From Dirofilaria immitis (Eukaryota > Nematoda > Chromadorea > Rhabditida > Onchocercidae): a stretch of 64,000 nucleotides of DNA. The notes beneath the pieces were generated by a model. The model did not search any database. It worked only from the letters and a program-made list of their open reading frames with translations, and was not told the DNA's origin. Shown piece after piece: positions 1 through 14,261 of this stretch (its first letter is position 1; each line of letters begins with the position of its first letter). Both the position numbers and the translations under genes were made by a program. The stretch spans positions 2,232,001-2,296,000 of the forward strand of contig JAKNDB010000087.1 of NCBI GenBank assembly GCA_024305405.1, written 5' to 3'.

Positions 1-26
1 TATAGAATGAAAAGACTAGAACTTAC

Positions 27-2268
27 CCGGCAGCCAAATGATCATAACGAGATTTTCGTTCATTAATAGTCTGAAAAATTTTTTTTTCAAATCTTGGTAA
101 GAAAAGTTATCCTTTGAGAGAATCTTCCGATTAAATTATATTAAAATTAAACATGGATATTCCAGAGTTATGTAATACCTGCAAGGAATAACCAATGCGT
201 TTTTACAGAACAGCGACCTTTGAACAGAAACGATGATCGTCTCGATAATAGTTGATTTTCTTCAGCAGCTGTTGATATCAGGTTATCGAGATCTTTCAGC
301 ACACCTTTTAGTTGTCTAGGTGTTGCCTATAAATTACCTATATTAATTATAGTTTTGAATGAGGTAAAATTCTTAAGGTTGATTATTATCCAGTATTTTT
401 AATAGTTTTAATAATAAGGAAGAAAAAGAAAAGAGACTAATCATCAGTTATTATTTATCCAATTATTGATTGATTCTTTCAAAATTCTTGAACAGCAATT
501 TTGTCGAAGACTAGCATTTGTGATAATTAGGCACTTTTTTATTTAAATTTTAAGTTATTTAAAATGATATATTCAGATTTAATTAAATATTGAAGCGAGA
601 AATGATTCAGCATTCCCTAGAACTTACATTTAATTCGGTGGCAACGATTTCAATTAATTTCGATACTTTCATACTTTTGCCACCAAACCAAACATGTACA
701 TCACGGGCTCCACGTAACTTCCTTCCCAAGTAATGAATCTAAAGTTTAAAATTTTTAAATTGAAGACTGCTTGATATTTTGCTAAGATATATATATATAT
801 ATCGAAATAACGAAGTTTTGTAATTCCAAAGAAGGCCATTAGTTTTTATGATGTATTGTTATATATAAGAAGGTATGAAAAGTAGTGAGTAGTGATCGCT
901 TAATTAAAGTAATTAATTAGCAAAATGATTAGTTGATGTTTATTTAATTTTTCTTCGATTTTTAGAAAAATTTTAGAGCAATAAAAATGATTAAGATATA
1001 TGAAAGTACTAAAACATGCCGTTCTTAAATAGCTGCTTACAATCGAAAATGTGGTCGTCATTAAGATCATACCCCATACCAAATAACAAACCATCGCAAT
1101 TAGACGTAACGGATCATCCGTTGTCGGAAATTTATCACCAAATCCAACGGTAGCGAAACTGATAATACTGAAAATTTCTGCTAATATATTTGGATAAATT
1201 ACTGTTATTAATACAATAAATACAAGACAAAAGGATATATCGATAATATTTGAATTGTAAATACAATATCTAAATATAAATTGAAATATCCAAATAACAT
1301 TTACCTGAAATATATATCATCTACTGAGAAGCCTCGTCCTTTCTGATAAAATAATATTGAACCAAATGCGAATGTTATTAAGAATAAAGCGATTACTGTT
1401 GGTAATGGCATTTTTGCATTTTCACATGGTCGCCAACGCATTTCCTAAATGAAATTTCAGGTTGGTCCATTTATATGGTCATTATAATTTGAATAAATAT
1501 GAAATATCTAATTATTTATCTATTTAATTAATTAAATTAGCGGGATTGAACTTACTTCTTTATTGCGAATAAACTAAAATATAAAAATTAAAAATTTTTG
1601 TTTTTTGAATTTGAATATTAGAAACTAAAAATAATAATAGTAGTGACTTATAAGCAAAAAAAAGCGAATCGTTCGTCCTTTTATGCATATTTTAATTTTT
1701 GCTACTTCCTAAATTGGCAATGAATCAAGAAGTTAAAAAAAGGAAAAAAAAACAATAACTGACTTTACCAAAACAAACTAATGCCATCCAGTAACTTTTT
1801 GTTAGATACTTTCCAAGATTCGCTAATGTTAGTAATGTCATTGGGATACCAAATATTGAAAATGCTATACAGAACAATTGAGCCATTGATGTTGATGGTG
1901 TAATATTGCCATAACCTGTAATTAGTTTACATCGATTCAAGAAAGCATATTTTCCAGATAATATGCATCGAATCTTCAGTTATCAATGATTAGATGCAAA
2001 ATATCAAAGTCTAAAATCAAAATTTTCATGTAATATTTTAGAATCAAAATTCAAGATCGAGATTAAAATGTAATATTTGCCTATTAAATGCTTTGAACAA
2101 ATGTTAGGAACCTATCGTAGCAATTGTAGTAAATGAAAATAGAATAATATCAGTGAAATTTTCCTTGGCTAAACTTTCATCCAAAACGACAAACATTGTT
2201 GAACCGAATAAAACATATGCAATGAGCAATACGATGATAAGCATTTGAGGTACCACCACCCGTAAAAC
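27..2268 (-). CDS. Two-pore-domain (TWK/K2P) potassium channel, partial
   Basis: Plasma-membrane K+ leak channel of the nematode TWK type. Exons read (5' to 3' on the minus strand): 2112-2268, 1779-1915, 1556-1573 (an 18-nt microexon), 1305-1444, 1041-1167, 628-738, 207-326 and 27-70; all phases fit, giving about 284 residues. The first exon encodes transmembrane helix M1 and runs straight into pore helix 1. Filter 1 is TIGYGN (split by an intron) and filter 2 is TVGFGD, followed by the last transmembrane helix and a cytoplasmic tail. The exon 2 donor must be GTTTGT; the nearby GTAAAG donor leads to a stop. Only about five residues separate M1 from pore helix 1, so the usual extracellular cap is not encoded. 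The gene continues past the left edge, and the start exon upstream of 2268 was not found. Family is certain; the exact TWK paralogue is not. Confidence 0.9.
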
Positions 2269-3807
2269 CTAAAAATAATTTTCTTTTTAAAATTCTAATA
2301 TTATTAAGCCTTCAAGGAATGATTAAATTTTCTTTAAATTTCATAATTCACATTTGATAAACAAATTCCATATAATTCATCAAATTTATAAAAAAATAAA
2401 CTTTACGGTAATAAATGATGCCAATTTTACTTTCATTAATCTATTCTAAAGAATTTAACCTTAACATGAAATTTCTTAATTGCATAATAAATTAAGGATA
2501 TGATATTACATTTATAAATAAATCTTTTTAATCAATAATTTAATCAACAAATGAATAAATAAAAGAGAAAGTTTAGTTAAAAATCACTAAATGAAACTAA
2601 TACATTTAAATAAATATCAACCATTTTTTGGAATTCAAACTTTTCAAAATTTATTTTGCAATTCTTTCAGATAATTTCGACAAATTTTATTTTAGTATTG
2701 ACAACGTTACAGCAGGCAGTTCGTAAACAAGTGTTTGCTTTTTTTTGAGTTCAATAAAGTTTGAATGAAATTTTGTGGAAACATCGGAAAGTTCAACTTT
2801 TCAATCAGATATTTCTAAGTTGTACTTAAAAATAGTATTTTTTTACTCATTTTGATGCATCATTTTACATCAAACAAAAAAATCTATAATTGATATTATA
2901 ATATGAAAAATCAATAATTGATTGGTCTGATTTTTGTTTTTTTTGATACGGCATGATGTTTTGAACTTCTTTCTAAAACTTTAGAAACTTTAAACTAAAT
3001 TTTAAAAAATATATTAAAAATAGTTAAAATTGATAGTAAAATTTGCCATATAAGCTAAATTAAACGAACCGTGGAACCCCAAAAATCAAATTTCAGGTTA
3101 GATGACTTCATATTTTCTCTTTCCTTTCGCCTTTTATTTAGCGCCGATTCCATGAGCAATATATATATTATGTATTCCGTTATATTTAATTTGGTAATGA
3201 GAGAATCTGCGACATGCTAAAATTAAACATTAAATATAAGGATATTATTAATGATTGCAATATTAATCGAAGACAGAAATACTTGAAAACTAAATTTATA
3301 CTTAATAATACTGAGTCCAAATATTTATTATATTCGATGAATCGATAAGCTTAACTGAAATGAATGAATAAAAATAATTCATCTCAGTATTTATCAAAAG
3401 TTAATCATAATAATAACTATTATTTTCATAAAATTTTTACATTTATATCACAATTTCAAATAGCGATAATGTATATTTATTCATATTTGAACTTCTGAGG
3501 TCAATTTAAAAATTTAAATATCAATTAATATCTATTAAGAATTCATATAAAGTTTTGTTATCAGGAATTGTTACAATAATCAATGAATGATAAAAAGGAC
3601 AGGAGGGTAAGAGAATCAATTTTGGCACTAAACGTCTGTTTTAATTTTAATAGATCGACAAAGAAATTAATGTTCATCGATTCGAAAACAGGTTAGCGTT
3701 AGCGAAATGAAGTGAGAGATGTATGAGACGGGCCGTTTTATACTTCTTTACATTTCAATTTTTATCAACTGACTGATATGACCCAATACTCGGCTAGAGA
3801 TAAAATG

Positions 3808-3963
<156 letters not shown>

Positions 3964-4832
3964 GCAAGACACGATCATAAGTATCATTGATTATTTCGGA
4001 AAATATTTCATATCAATGGTCTTGAACTTTTCCTATTTTATTTTAAAATTTTATTTTTAAGATTTTACTGAAAAATTTTAAAAATTATTTTAAAAATTTC
4101 AAATAAAATATATTTTACAGCCAAAATATTATCATTTCAATTTGAAGTTTTAATTCTTACCACAATAAAAATGCCATTCTAAATTTTAAATTTTTAAATT
4201 TTATTTTAATAATGTAAACTTGCCAAATTAATATAATATAAACAACCGGAGGAAATCATGATAATCAGAGGAAATCATTTATTTACTATGCAAATCGATT
4301 AACTACTAAAAACAGGAATTTATTTTCCGGAAAATAATATTTTTAAAATTATTCGTTCCTTTTTTATTTCACTGCAAATATATTTATCAATGTACTTGCA
4401 GATAATTTGATATTCCTGAAATAATTCTCAAAAACAAACATTATTATTTTTATAAAATTGAAATATTTCCTTTCTTGCTAGCTATATAATTAAAAAATTT
4501 AAACTCACGTGATCTAATAAAAGTCATGTTTGTGTAACTGTGATAAGATAAAATTCATAGTTACGGGATTATGATAAAAATATGCACTTTTTGAATGGCT
4601 AGTAAAATTCACATTTGCAAAGGCGATGGTAAAATTTGATCTGATAAAATTCACATTTGTGTGATCGTGATAAAATAAAAATTCACGATTACTTATGTTA
4701 TGATAAAATAAAATTAATGATTTATAAAAATTTTAGATTTGTCGTAAGAATTTTGTTACATTTTATATCACAGATTTTTTTTTTGTTTCTCTACCATATT
4801 GCTGATAGCTAATGATGCATCACTATTTATCT

Positions 4833-4885
4833 ATAAAAATATGAAATATTTTTCATATAAAATATAAAATATTTCATATTTTTAT
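4833..4885. repeat. Perfect 20-bp inverted repeat
   Basis: The arms at 4833-4852 and 4866-4885 are exact reverse complements separated by 13 bp, so the site could form a stable hairpin. The arms are very AT-rich, which raises the chance of such a match. No gene or promoter element was recognised next to it. Confidence 0.8.
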
Positions 4886-6529
4886 GGATAAATTTCAATC
4901 AATAATCAAGATGAGATATGTTCGATAGAATATTGTAAATGAAAATTTTATCAGACATTGAAAAATTTATTTCAACATATTTAGGAAGCAAAAATTTGAT
5001 TAATTAATTGAAGCAAACTAATTTTTGATTTGGAAAAAAATGAGTATATAATTTATTTGTAATGACAATATTAAAAGTTAATGAAATATTATTCTTTGAA
5101 ATAGTTTATCTTATATTTATTTATTGTAATTAATGCTTTAACGATAGAAACTTTTGTCGTTTCCATCGTAGCACTTGTCGAGAATAAATTAATTCATCCC
5201 ATTTAACCTATAACCTATCGACTTCATACTTCGCTTTAAATTTCAGAAAAATGCCATTTATTTTCGAATAAAAATATATTTAAAATTAGCAGTGACAATC
5301 TGATAGTGAAAGAGATATTTTTATTATGCTAAAGCTAAGCTTAATTTAATATTATTCATATCATATAGTAATAAGTGTATTTAAATTGACTTAGTAGAAA
5401 GGAAATCAGAAATCATATTATTGATTTATTGTTGTTTACGTTAAATGCAATATAATTGTAATAATTATTATGGAAAATAATCTGAAATTATTTGTTCGAA
5501 TTGGTAACAAAGTTAACGGAAAACTTAATATTAGAAACTTAAGCCTTTGATGGAAGTTTTAAAAATTGATAATAATATCATTGAACAGAATTGATTAATA
5601 TTTCTCTATATTTGACAACATTTTGCCATATTAAGTCTTAAAAAAAATACTTCATTTGCAATGTTTGATAAAGAAAATTAATTTAATCAATAAAACTGAA
5701 AAGAATCTCGTTAAATGTTGATGATAATGAAATCAATATTATTATAAATTTTGTGATTAGCAGTATATCTTGATGGAATAATATGTTTAGCTAATAATAA
5801 TCAATAAATAATTATAATAAACTTATATAAAAATTCGGTATATAAATTAAATGCAAGAATTGTATTCAATAATATAATTTGACTGTTTTTACAATAAGAG
5901 AATAATTTAAATCTTTTTTATAATTTGAATTTAACGCAAAAAAAAGAAAATCGTACAAATCGAAAATTACATTCCAATTAATTTAATGAATAGTCGGTAC
6001 TTTTAAAACTATCAAATATTAAAGTATCATTTTTTTGTGTTTATTCTTTTTATGAAATATTTCTGATATTATATTATTATAAACAAAATTGTTATAATTT
6101 TGATCTCGAGAAAAGAACTACAAATTTGTAGCATATTTTCAAATATCATACTTATGGAAAATTTTATCTATTTGTCAAACAATTTATGAAATGCGATAGC
6201 ATGAATTATTTACCTCTATTGAATTTCTCTGAATAATGTTTTAATATTAAATTCTAACAATAATTTATTGATATCTACGTGGACATATATATCACAAATA
6301 TTTTTTAGAGTATGAATGAAGATGATGAATTCATTCTCGAATAAATTTAATTTGGTGAATTAAATTATATTCAACTGAAAAAAAAAGAGGAAGTTTTAGT
6401 ACCCTAAACCACAATGTTTCATTATCTTACAACATATCGCAATAAATTACATTGGAAATTGAAAAACATTTTATTCCCATAAATCCTGCCACCTAAAATC
6501 ATTTTTCTTTTTCTATTTTTTCTAAATTC

Positions 6530-6775
6530 CAAAAAAACCATTTCCTTTGCTTTATTTTAAGTTTTGGCAAAAGATTCTATCCTCCTTTTTGCATGTTTTA
6601 AATCCCGAGAAAAAAAATCCTTTCGCTATAATACTTCTGCTTATTTTAAATCCCGAAAAAAATTCTATCGTCCTTTTTGCTTATTTTAATTCTCGATTTG
6701 CTTATTGAAAATTCTGAAAAAAACCTTCCTTTTGCATCGCTTATTTTAAACTTTGTGGAAAAAAAACTATAATTT
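6530..6775. repeat. Degenerate tandem repeat, unit about 40-50 bp
   Basis: The phrase TTTGCTTATTTTAAATCCCG followed by a run of A and then a T/C-rich segment recurs about five times with substitutions and small length changes. It looks like an old diverged minisatellite in non-coding DNA. Confidence 0.65.
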
Positions 6776-8489
6776 TTTCTTTCCTTCAATAGCATTATAA
6801 TTTAAGGCTGCATCTGTTTTAATCTCTACACTGGCATCGTTGTTTATTGAAGTTTACCGACGACATGTCATCGCTATTTCATTTGATTCAGTAATGCTGT
6901 TGCTATTTTTAATTTTATTGCTGATCATCGTTGAATTAAATTATGAGCAAAATTTTTCAAATGGTTCAACTCGTTTCCGACTGTTTATATAATCATTTTT
7001 TCTCTTGCACATTGTTGAAATCAATGATCAATCGTTAATAAGAATGGAATAAATGAATCACCAATTTTGGACTGATTTTTTTTTTAAATTATATAATCCA
7101 GTTAGATTTATGACTTTGACAACTTTATTAATAATTTACAAAAATACATATTTTAATACAATGGGGATCTTTTGACCTTGAACAAATTTTAAGAACCGGG
7201 AGGGATATTTAACTAATACATCATATATGAATTAGCGAAACAACGAATAATTAATTAATTCATAATAAAGCGACAATTCATTAATAAAAAGTCGAGATCG
7301 AAAATCTTAGTTTCATAAAAATTTAATAAAATTGACATAGAACAAAACAGAATATTAGTGCTAAATTGGTGATAGGATCAGATTAGCAATAGCCAGACTA
7401 AAAGCTTGATTTTCTACCAACCGACTAATTCCAAATCGCTCCATTTAATTTAATTTTCTGATTTAAATTAAAATAAAAATGAATTTACAAACATTATGAT
7501 AGAAGTTCTAGAATTTTCAGAAATGTAAATAAGTATTTTGCTATTATCAAAAATTGCAAAAAAATACATCTCTAGTAATTAACATTAACTGGAAGAAAAA
7601 CAATTTTATTTTCATGATCATTATTAATTTGAAATGGAATCAGTTATTTAATAAGACTTTAATTTTTAACATATTTGATGTTTAATATCACAGTAAATAC
7701 GTCTATACAAATTATTAACAATATTAAAAACGGACAGTACATCTATAGAAAGAGAAGAAATCAGAAGGAAAATCAAAACCTCTTCAACAGATAAACAATT
7801 TGATTGGTAGTGAAACAAGAATGCTAAGAATATTACTACATTATATACCTTAATCTCATTGAGAAAGTTGAATAAAGAAATCTCGCGCTCTTATCGGATT
7901 CATTGATAAACAAATAATATCATCTTTAATTCAACGACCAAATATAACCAAAAAAATGTGTAAGTAATCGATAATTCGAAATTTGCTCTCTGACTTAAAA
8001 CTGTTAAATACCTATTGCTTCAAAATCTGGAATATCAATCTTAAAATCAAGAAAAAAGCGTTTAATACTATAAGGCTGCCAAACGCATTAAAGAATTGCT
8101 GCTCTACGGATGTTTATAAATTATCATTGCCTTTGCCATTAAAAATTTTTTTTTGACATCATATTTGAAATCTATCTTCATTGCTTTCATTCATTCATTA
8201 AAAATCAGTAGCATTTAAATAACTATCACAATATAAAAAAGTCTACAAAAATTGGCTATAATTTTAATTATTGAAAAAAAATGTCATAATAATTATCAAG
8301 TGGAAAGCCTGGTAATAAATTTGAATTTAAAAAATTGGGAAAAATCCTATAGTTTATCGAGAAACTTTGATCAAAACATAATCTGCATATATTTATTTAT
8401 AGCTTCATTTTTAGAAACAGATATTTTTGAGTATATCATTCTTTGTAACACATGTTATGAAGTTCATTACAATGATTTTCGTAAAGAGT

Positions 8490-10236
<1,747 letters not shown>

Positions 10237-11867
10237 AATACTATATGATAAAGCAGCATGAAGAATATTCTTCAATATGCTGCTCCAATTGAAATATTCA
10301 TCCTGAAAAATAAACATTCTCTTCATTTAGCACTGGAAGAAGAATTAAACATTTTGAAACAAACGAAAATTTTCAAGAAAAAATTTTTATTGGTTGATCA
10401 AAAATCAATAAAATGTGATTTTGTATGCTTTTATTAAAGATGAGTCTATTGAGCAAATATATTTAAGAGGAAAAGAGAGAGAAAACTACCATTATAACTT
10501 AAATATTTAATAAATATTTCATAAGTTCTAAAAGTTCAATTAGATAAATGGATAAATTTTTATTACAAATGAATTGGATTTACGAGTATATGAAGAAAAG
10601 TGTTTCGCAGAAAAGAAGTGATATTTTCAAGTCAAATTCAAATAATTCATGCTTATTTCATTATCAAATCCAATGCGATAAAAGAAGTGATAAGAGAGTT
10701 GGGTCGATCGAACAAAATTATGCAGTATGAATCGTCGATGATAATCTAAATAGAAATATTTATACGGATATGACATGCATTGACATGCAATAACAAGCAG
10801 CCATTTTGCAGCACGAGATGCACTTCATAGCAATCATAGTTGAGCTTCAAATGAAAGAAAGGAATTGAAGAAGAGATGATGGAAAAGTTTCGAATGCCAC
10901 CTTACGAAGAGACTAAATTATACGGTCGCTAGGCGACAACGACAAAGCTCTAAGAACGTCATATATAATGCATTAATATATTATTAAATCTTGAGACAAC
11001 CGAAAAAAGAAAATTTGTATTTATTTTCGATGGAGTAAAGCAATTGCAAATAAAACTTAGAATCAACTCATTAATATTTAACAATTATTATTCAGACTAG
11101 GTTACATAATTAAAAAGATAAAAAAGAATTCGGAAAACTGGAATGGAATCTGCATCTCATTCATTTAATTCATTTCAAGATCGATGAAATATGATCAATT
11201 CGAAAAATCAACTAATTCATAGATCTAATTAAAGTCAAATAATTCGAAGAAAAATGATACGAAAATAGTGAATAAATTTAAGAAAAAATTGACAAATTAA
11301 AAGCAAAATATCAACGTAATAAATGATCATTTAGGCAATGTCACTGATATATATCACCGTAAATATCAATCATCCTCGTCAATCACTATCGGTAATTAAA
11401 TTAAATTTTGAAACCAGGATTTTCATAACGTCTTCAATAAAGACTTCATTATCTGACAATGATAGTCTTGTCTAAGTTACTGATGTTCAGGAGAGATATT
11501 ATTGATGATGGATGTTCTTTTCGGGTTATTTCAGTTATAGTCTTGTCCAATAAAGGACGGGAAGAAATAGGAAATATGTGTGTGTCTTCCGTATAATGCG
11601 AATAATGATTTAATACCTTCAATTTGCTTATATCTTAATTTACTTACCTTTAATTTACCTATATATTTTATATCTTAAAGTGGAAAATAGTATACTTTTG
11701 AAGTGGGAAAAAGTATGGGAAAAATGTATATTGAAGAGATTGGAATGATGAAATAAGCAAATGACTAGAGTTGAGATAAGTATGATAGAAATTTCAGCAT
11801 AGTTTTTAATTTATTTCTTGTATGTTTTTATATTTTAAATTATGTTTAAGACAAGTTTCATTGCTTT
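10237..11867. other. Divergent intergenic region, PDL-1 to MIC19
   Basis: About 1.6 kb between two start codons that point away from each other, so it should hold both promoters. I saw no convincing exon. The 10750-10960 segment is less AT-rich than its surroundings and contains the X-box-like palindrome. A short plus-strand ORF at 10548-10730 has no recognisable family. Confidence 0.6.
10925..10937 (+). promoter_or_regulatory. X-box-like RFX/DAF-19 site
   Basis: GTCGCTAGGCGAC fits the X-box consensus RYYNYY-N(1-3)-RRNRAC with a 1-base spacer and is nearly a perfect palindrome. In C. elegans such sites recruit the RFX factor DAF-19 to ciliary genes. PDE6D/PDL-1 is a ciliary trafficking carrier, so the location is sensible. 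The distance to the ATG (about 690 bp) is longer than typical worm X-boxes, and function is not shown. Confidence 0.45.
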
Positions 11868-13260
11868 ATGGGATCGACTCAGAGCTATGAAGAAAGTCTT
11901 TCTTCCAATGATCATCCGAAGGTTTTTGAACGTCTCTTTTTGTCCTGAATTTGTAAATTTTGAAATGATTATTTAATTTTTATATGAGGTTCTGTTACTG
12001 ATTTCTTAGGATAGGAACATATTAAATGATGACTTATGAATTTGTGTTCATAGATCGCTGCGTTTTGTATTTCAATTCGAAATTCTTACCAAATCAGCCG
12101 ATAATAATTTGACTTAAGCTACAATAAGGGCATTTTCATTTGTTTCTTACTTTGTCGTAACTTTTCCCAGAAACCACAATTTCAGGTGCTAAAGATTGAA
12201 CGAAGTGAAATACCGGAAGAATATAGGACAGTTGCAGTTTCACGTGATGTTGTCGACCAGATTCTAAATTTGGGAAGTTCGGAAAGTGAGAATATTAATG
12301 ATTTGAGGTAGTTTTATTTTGAATTTTGTGTGAAATATTTCTTGCGTAAATATATACTTAACCTCTGAGTTACGATGTCTTAGGAAACAATTGGCTGAAG
12401 AACGAGATGTGAATTGCAAATTGCGTGAACAAATAAAAATCTTACAGAATCAAAAATCTCATTACAAAAAACTACAACTGGTTAGTTGCGAACTTATTTC
12501 GTTTCCTCTGTTTGTTATTTGATCAAATTCTGTTGCGTGAAATTTTCTGTCGTCAAATAAAACTCCGAATCGAGGACATTTCGCATTGAGTAAAATTAGT
12601 GATGTTTTAAAATTTAAATGTTAAGCTTATTTCAATACTATGGAATATTCATAGATAGTAAAAATTTCTCATTTCTTATGGTTACATTAAAAATCATTGG
12701 TAGGAAAAATGAAATTCATAGGATTTATTTTTGGTTTTGAAATCTAATGATTTTTTAGGAAAAATCTCAATGGCTGAACTGAAAGCACGGAAGGATGCAT
12801 TTGATGAAACATTGGAACGTATCGAAAAACAGTACTTTTCTTATCAATCGGAAAATGTTTGTAAAATGATTGAAACTGTAAGTAATTACTTAGCATGAAA
12901 TGGTATTGTCCAACCAGATATATTCATTCGCTTATATTTGATATCTTTTGTACGCGTTTTACCTATACATATCATATTTCAATAATTGAACAAATGAAAA
13001 AATCTTTTAGAATTTATTAAAAGTTAATGGTTAATTGACTTCCCGTTGTTGACTTCATTCTTTTCCTAATTTTTTGCACTTTTTATATGCTAGTCATAAG
13101 TATCAGGACTGAAATGATTCATTTTACTTTTCAGGATTTAATGGAGTGCATCAATAAAAATAAAAACAAATTATTAAACTGTACAGCATTTGCGGTGGAT
13201 CTGACAAAATGTGCCAGTGATTTCCGAGAAAAGGTTTTGAAAGAAATATCGCATTTATAA
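11868..13260 (+). CDS. chch-3: MICOS subunit MIC19 (CHCHD3-like)
   Basis: Inner-membrane-associated MICOS component that helps hold cristae junctions. Exons are 11868-11921, 12186-12307, 12384 to about 12484, 12759-12877 and 13135-13260, giving about 173 residues. The first exon starts MGSTQS, an N-myristoylation-type sequence like that of vertebrate CHCHD3. A charged coiled coil follows (about residues 60-120), then a C-terminal CHCH domain with twin CX9C pairs at Cys127/137 and Cys148/158. CX9C proteins are oxidised by the Mia40 relay in the intermembrane space. The start is 18 codons from a separate upstream exon. The exon 3 donor is uncertain: GTTAGT after 12480 gives a stop, while GTTGCG four bases later restores phase. 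Human CHCHD3 is longer (227 residues), so the middle is shortened. Confidence 0.88.
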
Positions 13261-14261
13261 TATGCAAAAATGATTATTAATTTGTTTTAGATTCTTATGT
13301 CCAAACAGTTGAATCATTTTATTGTTTAGTTCTTCTGTTTTTATTATAGTCAAGTTATTAGTCAAATTATCTCACTGTGTATTGATTTATTTAATATTTC
13401 ACTATTTCGTGTATAATGTGACGGATGAAACACCTAGTATATGGAGGAACAGTTAAAAATGAAAATATTTCAAATTATATGGCGTTAGATATTATTCAGT
13501 TTTATACATCTAAAACAGGAACATATATAAATAACATCATTTTCTGATCGTATTCCGTGTTTATGCAAATTAATTTTTTGTTTCCGCGAGTTGTTTCAGT
13601 GCTTTATGGTTAGGTCTTTATATTATTTGTCACATGTTCGATACTAAATATCAGGAATCATGATTTTTGCAATCGACGCGAGCTGTCGATTTTTTCAAAC
13701 ATTTTGTGATAGTGCCATGAGGAGTCATAAGTTTCTGAAATTTCTAATAAAATGTTAATTTTACCAGTTTCAACTCATTATTTTTCAGAAGTTTCACTCT
13801 GCTATTGGCATTAATTGTATTTCTTGTTTTAAGTATAACTTAATTTGTTACAATTTATTAGGATCTTATATATAATCGTTTCTATCTTACTCTTTTTCAT
13901 TTTTACGGTTTTAATTTTTCATTGCTTTTTTTCATTCTTGGAATTAATAAATTGCTCAGTACTGAGAGACTTTATACACATCTTATTGGATCAGCAGATT
14001 GTCAGATCATTATCTCGAATTTCTTACAAACTAGAGTGAAAAATGCTACAGAAGAGGTAAATTGTAGTTTCAATTAAATGCATAATATGTAATGAGTGGA
14101 TTAAATGGATTGGTTCGACTATCATGTAAATAACTGCAAACTTTTCTGCTACTCTCGGTTGATTTCCATTGAGTATTATGACTTATGACTTTTCAGATTT
14201 GATAATGGCTCGGCTAGAGGAATATATATTCATGCTTTCTTATATTGAATATTTATAAGGA
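13261..14261. other. Intergenic gap, MIC19 to EXT2-like gene
   Basis: One kilobase between the MIC19 stop and the next start on the same strand. The spacing is compatible with separate promoters or a loose operon. The ORF at 13845-14039 is hydrophobic low-complexity sequence without a recognisable family. No RNA gene was seen. Confidence 0.5.
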
